Shown here: positions 36,205 through 44,846 of the stretch, piece by piece | Numbering within the stretch: position 1 is the first letter of the stretch | Layout of the letters: each line of letters starts with the position of its first letter | NCBI GenBank assembly: GCA_016932955.1 | Contig: JAFGBV010000287.1 | Span: 1-44,846, forward strand | DNA: 44,846 nt | Direction: 5' to 3' | Origin: Anaerolineales bacterium | GTDB lineage: Bacteria > Chloroflexota > Anaerolineae > Anaerolineales > UBA4823 | Made by a program: the position numbers and the translations under genes | The notes under the pieces: generated by a model | The model's database searches: none | What the model was told of the DNA's origin: nothing | Seen by the model: only the letters and a program-made list of their open reading frames with translations

Positions 36205-37788
36205 CTATTCTGCAGGGGTTTCCTCTTCTGCTGCAGGGGCATCTTCTTGAAGCTCCGCTTGGGGCTCTGCTTCTTGAAGCTCAGCCTGGGGCTCCGCTTC
36301 TTGAAGCTCAGCCTGGGGCTCTGCTTCTTGAAGCTCAGCCTGGGGCTCTGCTTCTTGAAGCTCAGCCTGGGGCTCCGCTTCTTGAAGCTCAGCCTGGGGC
36401 TCTGCTTCTTGAAGCTCGGCCTGGGGCTCTGCTTCTTGAAGCTCAGCCTGGGGCTCTGCTTCTTGAAGCTCGGCTTGGGGCTCTGCTTCTATAGGCTGGG
36501 CTTCCACAACCTCCGCAGCACCCACAGACTCTTCCGGTGTTGTTGTCAGGCTGGCCTCACCAATTTCACTTGCCAGCTCCATCTTCCAATCCATATCCAG
36601 GTACGCCGGAGAATCCACCTTACGCTTGCTCAGGCCGATCCGGCGGCGTTCCGCATCGATGCGGATCACGCGCAATGCCACCACATCGCCTTCCTTGACG
36701 ACCTCTTTCGGGTGATTGATGCGGTTCTCACTCAGTTCAGAGATATGGATCAAGCCTTCCAGTTCATTGTCCAGGCGGGCAAAGGCGCCAAACTTGGTCA
36801 GGTGCGTGATTGTGCCCTCAACCAATTGTCCCTCTTTCAGGTGTTCCACTTTAACCAGCCAGGGATCCGGCAACAACTGGCGTATCGAAAGGCCAATACG
36901 CTTGCGCTCCTGGTCAACAGCGATGATCTTAACTTTCACTTCCTGCCCAACCCGCAGCACCTCATTGGGGTGCTCAATGCGATCCCAACTGATCTCAGAG
37001 AGGTGCACCAGGCCATCTGCGCCATCAATGTTCACAAAGGCGCCAAAATCTGCCAGGCTAGTCACACGGCCGGTACGCGCAGAACCTTCTTCCAGTTCAT
37101 CCAGCAAACGATCTTTGATCGTCTCGCGCGTCTCCTGTAGGGCCGAGCGCTCAGAAAGAATCAAGCGGTGGCGCGCCCGGTCAACCTCAATCACCTGCAC
37201 CTTGATCGGCTCATTCACCATCTTGCTCCAGCGCGTATCCGGGCTGGCGTCTTGCCCGCCCTCTGGGCGACGCATGACGCTCACTTGTGAAGCCGGCACA
37301 AAGCCGCGCAACGTGCCGACCGGCACAATCAGGCCACCCTTGTTGTATCCGATGATGACCCCATCATAAGCATCGCCAGACCGCATCAGATCTTCAACAA
37401 GCTCCCAATCCTGTTCTTCACGAGCGCGAATATAAGAAAGCACCAGCGTGCCATTCTGATCCTCTGGATTGAGCACGTAGACGGGAATTTCCATCCCCAC
37501 TTGGAAAGTATCCAGCGTCTCTACAGGGATTTGTTCTTTCTCTCTCCCGCTGATCACCCCCTCTGATTTTGTGCCAACACTGACCATGATCTCATTATCA
37601 CCAATACTTGCGATCACACCAGTGCGTATTTCTCCCTGCTTGGGAAAATCCAGGGTCAAACCTTCCTCACTCAGCAAAGATTCCATTGAAGCCACTACGT
37701 TGGTTGGGCGTTCTTCTGGAGATGGTTCGGCTGACTGATCGTGTACGGGCATTGCCTCCTGCCCATTCTGGGCATTATTCTGATCCAT
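36205..37788 (-). CDS. rpsA: Ribosomal protein S1-like protein with four S1 domains and a repeat tail
   Basis: A 527-residue RNA-binding protein with four S1 domains. The first two begin near GEIRTGVIASIGDNEIMVSV and DAYDGVIIGYNKGGLIV. The last two have GRVTSLADFGAFVNIDGADG and GTITHLTKFGAFARLDNELE. S1 proteins bind mRNA leaders and help the 30S subunit start translation. About residue 420 onward is acidic and dominated by nine copies of EAEPQAELQ, a low-complexity tail not found in E. coli S1. ATG 37788 has GGAG 12 bases upstream, a rather long spacing. It is probably its own transcription unit, with a hairpin on either side. Confidence 0.9.
   Translation of the reverse strand: MDQNNAQNGQEAMPVHDQSAEPSPEERPTNVVASMESLLSEEGLTLDFPKQGEIRTGVIASIGDNEIMVSVGTKSEGVISGREKEQIPVETLDTFQVGMEIPVYVLNPEDQNGTLVLSYIRAREEQDWELVEDLMRSGDAYDGVIIGYNKGGLIVPVGTLRGFVPASQVSVMRRPEGGQDASPDTRWSKMVNEPIKVQVIEVDRARHRLILSERSALQETRETIKDRLLDELEEGSARTGRVTSLADFGAFVNIDGADGLVHLSEISWDRIEHPNEVLRVGQEVKVKIIAVDQERKRIGLSIRQLLPDPWLVKVEHLKEGQLVEGTITHLTKFGAFARLDNELEGLIHISELSENRINHPKEVVKEGDVVALRVIRIDAERRRIGLSKRKVDSPAYLDMDWKMELASEIGEASLTTTPEESVGAAEVVEAQPIEAEPQAELQEAEPQAELQEAEPQAELQEAEPQAELQEAEPQAELQEAEPQAELQEAEPQAELQEAEPQAELQEAEPQAELQEDAPAAEEETPAE
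36247..36489 (-). repeat. Nine tandem 27-bp coding repeats
   Basis: Nine units of 27 bases encode EAEPQAELQ nine times in the tail of the S1-domain protein. Units differ only at a few, mostly synonymous, positions (AGC/GGC, TCC/TCT), showing recent expansion and possible length change by slippage or unequal exchange. Confidence 0.95.
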
Positions 37789-37869
37789 AATTACTATTTA
37801 CTCCGGTTAAATTGATGAAATGCAGACCCCCATTATACACTAGATTGTTGTGTATGGGAGAATTTGGGT

Positions 37870-37900
37870 GCTAAGCGTGCGGTAGTGCCGCATGCATAGC
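37870..37900. terminator. Hairpin between the thiolase and S1-domain genes
   Basis: GCTA-a-GCGTGCGG (37870-37882) pairs with CCGCATGC-a-TAGC (37888-37900) around TAGTG, with one A-A mismatch and one wobble. It lies about 65 bases downstream of the thiolase stop. There is no T-run, so termination is likely but not certain. Confidence 0.4.
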
Positions 37901-37963
37901 CCCCCCGAAAACTCGGCTTAGAAGTTGGACAGCCTCGCCGCTAGCTAACCTCAGAGAACTATC

Positions 37964-39169
37964 CTAGAATACCTCGATCGCCATCGCCACTGCCTCAGAG
38001 CCGCCCAGGCAGAGAGAAGCGATGCCGCGCTTGAGGCCACGGTCTTTCAAGGCAAAGATCAACGTGGCCAGCACGCGTGCACCGCTTGCGCCAATTGGAT
38101 GGCCCAAGGCCACCGCCCCGCCGTGCACGTTTACCTTGCTCCAATCCCATCCTAATTTAGCCAGCCCCGCACCGTTTGCTAATACTTGCGCAGCAAACGC
38201 CTCGTTCAGCTCCACCAGGTCCACATCAGCCAGCCTCCAACCGACCTTCATCAGCAAAAGTGGGATCGCCCTGCCCGGTGCAGTAAATAAGTATTTTGGC
38301 TCTACAGCCGCCTGGGCATATCCGACAATCCGCGCCAGGGGTTGCACACCCATCGCTTCTGCCTTAGCCAGGCTGGATACCACCACTGCTGCTGCGCCGT
38401 CATTCAGCCCAGGGGCATTCCCTGCCGTCACCTTGCCATTCTTCTGAAATGCCGGGCGCAGCTTGGCAAGCACCTCTAGCGAGGTATCCCGGCGCGGGGT
38501 TTCGTCCACATCAAAGATCGTCACCTGACCTTTGCGTCCCTTCACCTCCACCGGCACAATCTCTTGCACGAACTTTCCTCCATCAATGGCCGCGATCGCC
38601 TTGGCATGGCTCTTATAAGCATATTCATCCATTGCATCACGACTGATGTTGTACTCACTGGCAATGAATTCGGCAGCATCCCCCATGCTCCAGTTCGCCA
38701 GGGCGCACCACAGCCCATCGCGCAGCAACGCATCGGTCAATTGTGTGTGTCCAAAACGCAGGCTACCTGTCCGTCCATCGACCAGGAAAGGCGCCTGGCT
38801 CATGCTTTCCATCCCCCCGGTCACATAGAGCTCCCCCTCGCCAGCATGGATTGCCTGTGCGGCCAGCATCGCCGCCTTCAACCCTGAGCCGCACACCTTA
38901 TTGATCGTCATGGCTCCCACGGACGCTGGAAGCCCGCTGACCATGGCTGCCTGCCGGGCCGGGTTTTGCCCCAGTCCAGCCGAAACCACATTGCCCATGA
39001 TCACTTCATCGATATCCACCGGGTTAGGGATACCTGCCCGCTCGACCGCGGCACGCACCACAATTGACCCTAACTGGGTAGCCGTAAATCCGCTCAGGCT
39101 GCCCTGGAAATTCCCTGAGGGCGTACGAACCGCACTCAGGATTACCGCATCTGAACCTTCCTTAGCCAT
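37964..39169 (-). CDS. Acetyl-CoA C-acetyltransferase (thiolase)
   Basis: A 401-residue thiolase that condenses or cleaves acyl-CoA and acetyl-CoA. The nucleophilic Cys is in INKVCGSGLKA, the catalytic His in ALGHPIGASGARV, and the second Cys in ASLCLGGSEAVAM. The last motif departs from the common CIGGGMG, but the cysteine is kept. Full length is normal. ATG 39169 has GAGGAGG 5 bases upstream. It lies 85 bases after the HIT gene on the same strand. Biosynthetic (acetoacetyl-CoA) and degradative roles cannot be told apart without neighbours of the pathway. Confidence 0.9.
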   Translation of the reverse strand: MAKEGSDAVILSAVRTPSGNFQGSLSGFTATQLGSIVVRAAVERAGIPNPVDIDEVIMGNVVSAGLGQNPARQAAMVSGLPASVGAMTINKVCGSGLKAAMLAAQAIHAGEGELYVTGGMESMSQAPFLVDGRTGSLRFGHTQLTDALLRDGLWCALANWSMGDAAEFIASEYNISRDAMDEYAYKSHAKAIAAIDGGKFVQEIVPVEVKGRKGQVTIFDVDETPRRDTSLEVLAKLRPAFQKNGKVTAGNAPGLNDGAAAVVVSSLAKAEAMGVQPLARIVGYAQAAVEPKYLFTAPGRAIPLLLMKVGWRLADVDLVELNEAFAAQVLANGAGLAKLGWDWSKVNVHGGAVALGHPIGASGARVLATLIFALKDRGLKRGIASLCLGGSEAVAMAIEVF

Positions 39170-39254
39170 CTGCTCCTCCTCATAAATCGATTTTTGGGGT
39201 TCAACAAGCCTTCTGACGGGCTACTCCAATTACCAGTTTTAGATACCCGAGAAA

Positions 39255-39734
39255 TTATCCACCCCACGCATCCTTCACCCGCCGGTAAGTCTCTTCCAGC
39301 AGTTCAGGCAGCACGCGGGTATTTCCCAAAGAGGACATAAAGTTGGTGTCGCCCAGCCACCGTGGCACAATGTGTAAATGAACATGATCTGCAATCCCGG
39401 CCCCGGCCGCATCACCGATATTGATCCCGACATTAAAGCCCTGTGGCCGGTATACCGCCTTGAGAACACCCTCTGCATGCACGGTCAGCTCCATCATCTC
39501 CGCGCGCGTCTCGTTGTCCAAAAGATCCAGATCGGAGACATGCTGAAAAGGGACGATCATCAGATGGCCGCTGGTATAGGGATAGCGATTCAAGATGACA
39601 AAAGCCCGCTGTCCCCGCACAACAATCAGATTTTCCGGGCCATCTGGCTTGCTCAGCTCAATACAGAAAGCACACTCTTCTTTATTATTATTTTGAATAT
39701 ATGTCATACGCCAGGGAGAAAACAAGTAATCCAT
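39255..39734 (-). CDS. HIT family nucleotide hydrolase/phosphorylase
   Basis: A 159-residue HIT protein. The histidine triad is HVHLHIVPRW, and a likely zinc-binding CAFC stands near the N-terminus. The pattern MDYLFSPWRMTYI at the start and the C-terminal RRVKDAW are typical of the Ap4A phosphorylase-like branch, which acts on dinucleoside polyphosphates or adenylated nucleotides. ATG 39734 is chosen because the family begins there; a longer frame up to 39773 adds residues without similarity. Confidence 0.88.
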   Translation of the reverse strand: MDYLFSPWRMTYIQNNNKEECAFCIELSKPDGPENLIVVRGQRAFVILNRYPYTSGHLMIVPFQHVSDLDLLDNETRAEMMELTVHAEGVLKAVYRPQGFNVGINIGDAAGAGIADHVHLHIVPRWLGDTNFMSSLGNTRVLPELLEETYRRVKDAWGG

Positions 39735-39782
39735 TCCACCAATTGTAGCAAATAATCGTTGATTGTGGAACAAGAGAATTTA

Positions 39783-39838
39783 GGTTCTCTGGAAATTGCC
39801 AGGGTGAGGCGGATCTGCCATCTATCACGGTAATTCCC
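39783..39838 (+). repeat. Dispersed intergenic repeat, short form
   Basis: It reads GGTTCTCTGGAAATTGCC, AGGGTGAGGCGGATCTG, then CCATCTATCACGGTAATTCC. The same flanks as the long copies are joined without a hairpin. GGAAATTGCC and GGTAATTCC at the two ends form an imperfect inverted repeat. It lies between the divergent HIT and xseA genes. Confidence 0.7.
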
Positions 39839-39861
39839 ATGATGATGTTTTTAGGAATGTG

Positions 39862-39890
39862 TTGACAGCCCGCCGCAATGCGAGTATCCT
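39862..39890 (+). promoter_or_regulatory. xseA promoter giving a probable leaderless mRNA
   Basis: TTGACA (39862-39867), a 17-base spacer and TATCCT (39885-39890) place transcription start at about 39897-39899, at the ATG of xseA (39899). No Shine-Dalgarno precedes the ATG. Confidence 0.65.
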
Positions 39891-39898
39891 CTATCCTC

Positions 39899-41125
39899 AT
39901 GAGTCAGATGCCACTTTTCCGGCCGCCGGCGCTCTCCGTCACAGAGCTAACCCGCTACCTGCGCACCTTATTGGAAAGCGATGAGATGCTACAAGACCTT
40001 TGGGTGCAGGGTGAAGTCTCTAATTTTTCTCGACCATCTTCTGGGCATCTTTATTTCACCCTCAAAGATAGCAGTGCAGCGCTGCGCTGCGTGATGTGGA
40101 GAAGCACAGCCACCCGCCAAACCTTTATCCCCCGCGATGGCGATGCAGTGGAAGTGCATGGGGCGATTAACATCTACGATGTAGCCGGGCAGTACCAGCT
40201 CTATGCCAGCCTCATCCGCCCCGCGGGAGAAGGCCTCTTATACCAGGAATTCCTGCGCCTGAAGGCGCGCCTGGAAGCCGAAGGCTTGTTCGACCCACAG
40301 CGCAAGCGCGCCATCCCGCCCTGTCCACAGCGCATCGGCATTGTCACCTCACCCACCGGCGCTGCGCTGCGCGATATGCTCAACACCCTGCGCCGCCGCT
40401 ACCCCCTGGCAGAAGTCATCCTGGCTCCCACGCCTGTTCAGGGAGATGAGGCCCCGCCGGGAATCGTGGCCGCGCTGCAAGCCCTGAACCGCCTGGCTGC
40501 CCCGGATGTGATCCTGCTGGCACGCGGCGGCGGCTCGATCGAAGACCTGTGGGCCTTCAACGATGAGCGCGTGGCGCGTGCCATTGCCGCCTCTCCCGCG
40601 CCTGTGATCACCGGCGTCGGTCACGAAACAGACTTCACCATCGCCGATTTTGTCGCCGACCTGCGCGCCCCCACCCCCACTGCCGCGGCCGAGCTTGCCA
40701 CCCCCGATCAATCCGACCTGCAGGCAGCTATCCTGGATCGCAAACTACGTCTCGGGCGCACTACCAGAAATTATCTGGATACACAGCGCTGGGCACTGAC
40801 AGGCGCCCAGAATGATCTGCTGCTGCACTCCCCACGTAACCGCCTGGCATCCGACCGCCAGCGGCTGGATGAGCTCTCGCGACGTGCTGAGTCAGCCTCT
40901 GCCCACGCCATCGAGCTGCACCGTTCGCGGCTGGATGGAGCAGCCCAACGATTAGGCGCACTCAACCCCCTCGCTGTTCTGGGGCGTGGCTTTGCCCTGC
41001 TCACCAACCCCGCAGGGGAGATTGTGTACAGCGTACGCCAGGCTGCGCCGGGTCAACAACTCAATGTACGTGTGAGCGATGGTTCTTTTAGCGCTACAGC
41101 GGACGAGCCAAGGAGAATCGAATGA
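39899..41125 (+). CDS. xseA: Exodeoxyribonuclease VII large subunit
   Basis: A 408-residue catalytic subunit of the nuclease that degrades single-stranded DNA to short acid-soluble pieces. An OB-fold covers about residues 10-110 (LWVQGEVSNFSRPSSGHLYF). The nuclease domain begins IGIVTSPTGAALRDM and includes LLARGGGSIEDLWAFNDE and GVGHETDFTIADFVAD. ATG 39899 begins the conserved region, and the promoter hexamers lie just before it; the earlier in-frame ATG 39878 lies inside the promoter. It overlaps xseB by 4 bases (ATGA). Confidence 0.94.
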   Translation: MSQMPLFRPPALSVTELTRYLRTLLESDEMLQDLWVQGEVSNFSRPSSGHLYFTLKDSSAALRCVMWRSTATRQTFIPRDGDAVEVHGAINIYDVAGQYQLYASLIRPAGEGLLYQEFLRLKARLEAEGLFDPQRKRAIPPCPQRIGIVTSPTGAALRDMLNTLRRRYPLAEVILAPTPVQGDEAPPGIVAALQALNRLAAPDVILLARGGGSIEDLWAFNDERVARAIAASPAPVITGVGHETDFTIADFVADLRAPTPTAAAELATPDQSDLQAAILDRKLRLGRTTRNYLDTQRWALTGAQNDLLLHSPRNRLASDRQRLDELSRRAESASAHAIELHRSRLDGAAQRLGALNPLAVLGRGFALLTNPAGEIVYSVRQAAPGQQLNVRVSDGSFSATADEPRRIE

Positions 41126-41367
41126 CTGTCCCCCAAGATCAATCCCCCCCTATCATAAACCTCTCATACGAACAGGCGTTTGCCGAGCTGGAAAATATTG
41201 TAGCCATTCTCGAGTCGGAAAAACGCTCCTTGGATGAGACGATTTCTCTCTTCTCGCGCGGGCAGTTAATGGCCCAATATTGCGCTGCGCTACTTGACCA
41301 GGCTGAGTTGAAGATCCAATCCATCTCCGGTGATGAATTGGCGGATTTCACCCCCGCTTCCGAGTGA
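41122..41367 (+). CDS. xseB: Exodeoxyribonuclease VII small subunit
   Basis: An 81-residue helical subunit that binds several copies to each large subunit. It shows the family pattern SYEQAFAELENIVAILESEK followed by LDETISLFSRGQLMAQYC and ends in a short acidic tail. ATG 41122 overlaps the xseA stop, so the two subunits are made together. Size is normal. Confidence 0.93.
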   Translation: MTVPQDQSPPIINLSYEQAFAELENIVAILESEKRSLDETISLFSRGQLMAQYCAALLDQAELKIQSISGDELADFTPASE

Positions 41368-41371
41368 GCGA

Positions 41372-41815
41372 ATGTCAATCTTCACCAACTACATCCTCAT
41401 CTCCGGCATTATTGCCTGGGGCTTGGCTCAACTGATCAAGGTCCCCCTGGAATATTTACAGACCCACGAGTGGAACTGGTCGCTGTTGATTGGCCCTGGT
41501 GGAATGCCATCGTCACACTCCGCCCTTTTAATCGGCATCACGCATGCCACCGGGCTATTCGAAGGCTACGACTCGCCTCTGTTTGCCCTGTGTGTGGCTG
41601 TGACCATGGTCGTCGTCTACGACGCCACCGGCATCCGCCGCCAGGCAGGCAAACACGCCGAATTGATCAACGCGATGATCCGTGACCTGGCGGCAGGTCA
41701 CCCGCTCAAAGAGTCGGAACTTAAAGAAGTGCTCGGGCACACCCCTCTGGAGGTGCTTGGAGGCATCTTCCTCGGCTTGATCATTGCTCAGTTGGTGTGG
41801 TGGATTGCGCGATAG
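41372..41815 (+). CDS. Divergent PAP2 family membrane protein (DUF212, YuiD-like)
   Basis: A 147-residue membrane protein of the divergent PAP2/acid phosphatase family. Markers are GGMPSSHSALLIGI, VVYDATGIRRQAGKHA and LGHTPLEVLGGIFLG, with hydrophobic segments at both ends and in the middle. The family resembles lipid phosphatases, but its substrate is unknown. ATG 41372 lies 4 bases after the xseB stop and starts the conserved MSIFTNYILIS; the frame upstream overlaps xseB. It ends in front of a hairpin shared with the convergent sat gene. Confidence 0.85.
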   Translation: MSIFTNYILISGIIAWGLAQLIKVPLEYLQTHEWNWSLLIGPGGMPSSHSALLIGITHATGLFEGYDSPLFALCVAVTMVVVYDATGIRRQAGKHAELINAMIRDLAAGHPLKESELKEVLGHTPLEVLGGIFLGLIIAQLVWWIAR

Positions 41816-41826
41816 TGGGGGAAAGC

Positions 41827-41865
41827 GGGGTGTTTTATGCTGGCCTCGCCTGCACAAAACACCCC
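41827..41865. terminator. Hairpin between convergent genes, related to the dispersed repeat
   Basis: An 18-base arm (41827-41844) pairs with 41848-41865, with two mismatches and loop CTC. Its outer part, GGGGTGTTTT/AAAACACCCC, is the same as in the hairpins at 20, 7274 and 44790, but the repeat's flanks are missing. It lies between the PAP2-like stop and the sat stop and may end transcription from both sides. Confidence 0.6.
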
Positions 41866-41875
41866 AGGCATCAAG

Positions 41876-43609
<1,734 letters not shown>

Positions 43610-43662
43610 TTACAATCATTCTCCTTCGTTTGTTTCTTCCCTAGAAATATCGGGCCACTTGC

Positions 43663-44646
43663 TCACCCGGACTTTTCGATTTGCGTTTGCTCGTAAGCCA
43701 TCACCCGGCGCAGCGTATCTTCCAGTGAATATTCCGGGACATAACCGATCAGGCGGTTGATCTTCGCCAGCGAAGGCACCCGCCGGCGCATATCTTCGAA
43801 CCCAGGCGCATAGGCCTGGTCGTAGGGCACATAGACCATCTCGGATTGGCTGCCCGTCAACGCGATCACCTTCTCAGCCAGCTGGCGCACGGTAACCTCC
43901 TCGGTTGCGCCAACATTAAAGACCTGCCCAATAGCCTTTTCATTTTCTGCCAAACCCATCACCGCCCGGATCACATCCGCCACATCTGCAAAGCAGCGCG
44001 ATTGCTCACCATCTCCATAAACTTCCAAGGGCTCGTTGCGCAGTGCGCGGCGCACAAAGCGTGGCACCACCATGCCATAGCGCCCCGTCTGGCGCGGCCC
44101 AACCGTGTTGAAGAAGCGCATGACTACCACGGGAAGGCCAAACTGGCGATGGTAAGCCAGGCCCAAAAATTCATCAATCGCCTTGGAAGTTGCATACGCC
44201 CAGCGGCTGTTAGCTGTAGCCCCCATCAGGCAATCATCCTCTTCTTCAAAAGGCACTTTGACGCCTTTGCCATACACCTCAGAGGTAGAAGCCAGCAATA
44301 CCTTGCAGCCATAACGGTTGGCAGTGGTCAGTACCGCTTCAGTGCCCATGATATTGGTGTTGATCGTATGCACTGGATCTTCCACGATCAGCTTCACCCC
44401 CACTGCCGCAGCCAGGTGGATCACCAGATCCGCCTCGCTGGTGAGGCGGTCAAGCACCTGCAGGTTGGTGATATTCTCGCGCACAAACTGAAAAGAAGGC
44501 AGCGGGCGCAACGGCTGGATATTTTCTAGCCTGCCGGTGGACAGGTTGTCGATCGCCACTACATGATAGCCGCGATGGACAAGCGCCTCGCAAAGATGGC
44601 TGCCGATAAACCCTGCCCCGCCGGTCACCAGAACGCGTTCTTTCAT
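43663..44646 (-). CDS. NAD-dependent sugar-nucleotide epimerase/dehydratase
   Basis: A 327-residue extended short-chain dehydrogenase. The NAD motif is TGGAGFIGSH, the catalytic pair is YATSK (Tyr and Lys), and the substrate region includes RFFNTVGPRQ and VYGDGEQSRCF. It belongs to the UDP-glucose epimerase / UDP-glucuronate decarboxylase group, and the exact sugar cannot be told. ATG 44646 follows GGAGG by 6 bases. It is in the same direction as sat-cysC and probably cotranscribed, which hints at sulfated surface polysaccharide, an inference only. Confidence 0.88.
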   Translation of the reverse strand: MKERVLVTGGAGFIGSHLCEALVHRGYHVVAIDNLSTGRLENIQPLRPLPSFQFVRENITNLQVLDRLTSEADLVIHLAAAVGVKLIVEDPVHTINTNIMGTEAVLTTANRYGCKVLLASTSEVYGKGVKVPFEEEDDCLMGATANSRWAYATSKAIDEFLGLAYHRQFGLPVVVMRFFNTVGPRQTGRYGMVVPRFVRRALRNEPLEVYGDGEQSRCFADVADVIRAVMGLAENEKAIGQVFNVGATEEVTVRQLAEKVIALTGSQSEMVYVPYDQAYAPGFEDMRRRVPSLAKINRLIGYVPEYSLEDTLRRVMAYEQTQIEKSG

Positions 44647-44756
44647 GATCTGCCTCCATAAACCGCCTGGCTGCGCTCCATCCGCAACAGCCAGGCGCTA
44701 TACAACCAGCCTTGCATTATACTCCAGATTTTCGGCCCCGGCAGAATGATATTTCC

Positions 44757-44846
44757 GGTTCTCTGGGATTAGCCGTGGTGGGGCGGATATATGGGGGTGT
44801 TTTGCGGGCTCCGCCCGCAAAACACCCCCATACCTGCCCTCTGTAA
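44757..44846 (+). repeat. Dispersed intergenic repeat, long form with hairpin (cut by window end)
   Basis: It reads GGTTCTCTGGGATTAGCCG, TGGTGGGGCGGATAT, then a perfect 20-bp hairpin (44790-44809 with 44813-44832, loop TCC), then CCTGCCCTCTGTAA at the window edge. The flanks lie opposite in orientation to the copy at 7249, yet the hairpin reads the same on the plus strand in both. Confidence 0.75.

Noticed and set aside
36247..36489. Regular 27-bp repeats considered as a CRISPR array
   Set aside because: There are no spacers between units, and the repeat is in frame within a gene, coding for EAEPQAELQ.

Overview
The window looks like chromosomal DNA of an uncultured or little-studied Anaerolineae-type member of the Chloroflexota. 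This rests on gene content: PrsW- and DedA-type membrane proteins, Pro/Thr-rich lipoproteins, a sulfur-carrier cysteine pathway, an ADP-forming acyl-CoA synthetase and a Sat-CysC fusion. The assignment is an inference, because there is no rRNA or tRNA here. Genes are tightly packed, many pairs overlap by 1-11 bases, and Shine-Dalgarno sites are clear at most starts. I see no phage, insertion sequence, CRISPR array or RNA gene.

Layout. 1-4674 (plus): a lipoprotein joining a DsbA-like thioredoxin domain to a cyclophilin, with an in-frame TGA exactly where the first active-site Cys belongs; then a PrsW-type protease, a DedA protein, biotin-protein ligase and a small membrane protein. 4696-10374 (minus): two tandem GltD-type flavoproteins, then gyrA. 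10722-14541 (plus): an adaptor/ATPase/permease export system and an AhpD-like protein. 14538-15719 (minus): a PatB-type lyase. 16091-24487 (plus): a SerA-type dehydrogenase, an M32 carboxypeptidase, a lipoprotein, lysine 2,3-aminomutase, and a cysteine cluster (cysM, a decayed alkD, mec, cysO, moeZ). 24481-26580 (minus): acyl-CoA synthetase. 26662-29363 (plus): a secreted modular protein and a PIG-L deacetylase. 29380-39734 (minus): dus, radA, a radical SAM gene, clpC, an S1-domain protein, a thiolase and a HIT protein. 39899-41815 (plus): xseA, xseB and a PAP2-related protein. 41876-44646 (minus): sat-cysC and a sugar-nucleotide epimerase.

The strongest candidate for something undescribed is the first gene. 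The TGA at 682-684 turns a CPYC motif into U-P-Y-C, the frame stays open on both sides, and a 7-bp stem-loop with a G in the loop starts 16 bases after the TGA. Together these predict a selenocysteine-containing DsbA-cyclophilin lipoprotein. Its selenocysteine machinery is not in the window, so the alternative of a nonsense mutation stays open.

Three further themes stand out. A family of short intergenic repeats, some carrying a perfect 20-bp hairpin, is scattered through the window. The cysteine cluster follows the CysO/CysM/Mec scheme known from mycobacteria, but CysO carries four residues after its Gly-Gly and cysM is preceded by a strong promoter and a structured leader. radA and xseA each have a promoter placed so that the transcript should begin at or next to the start codon.
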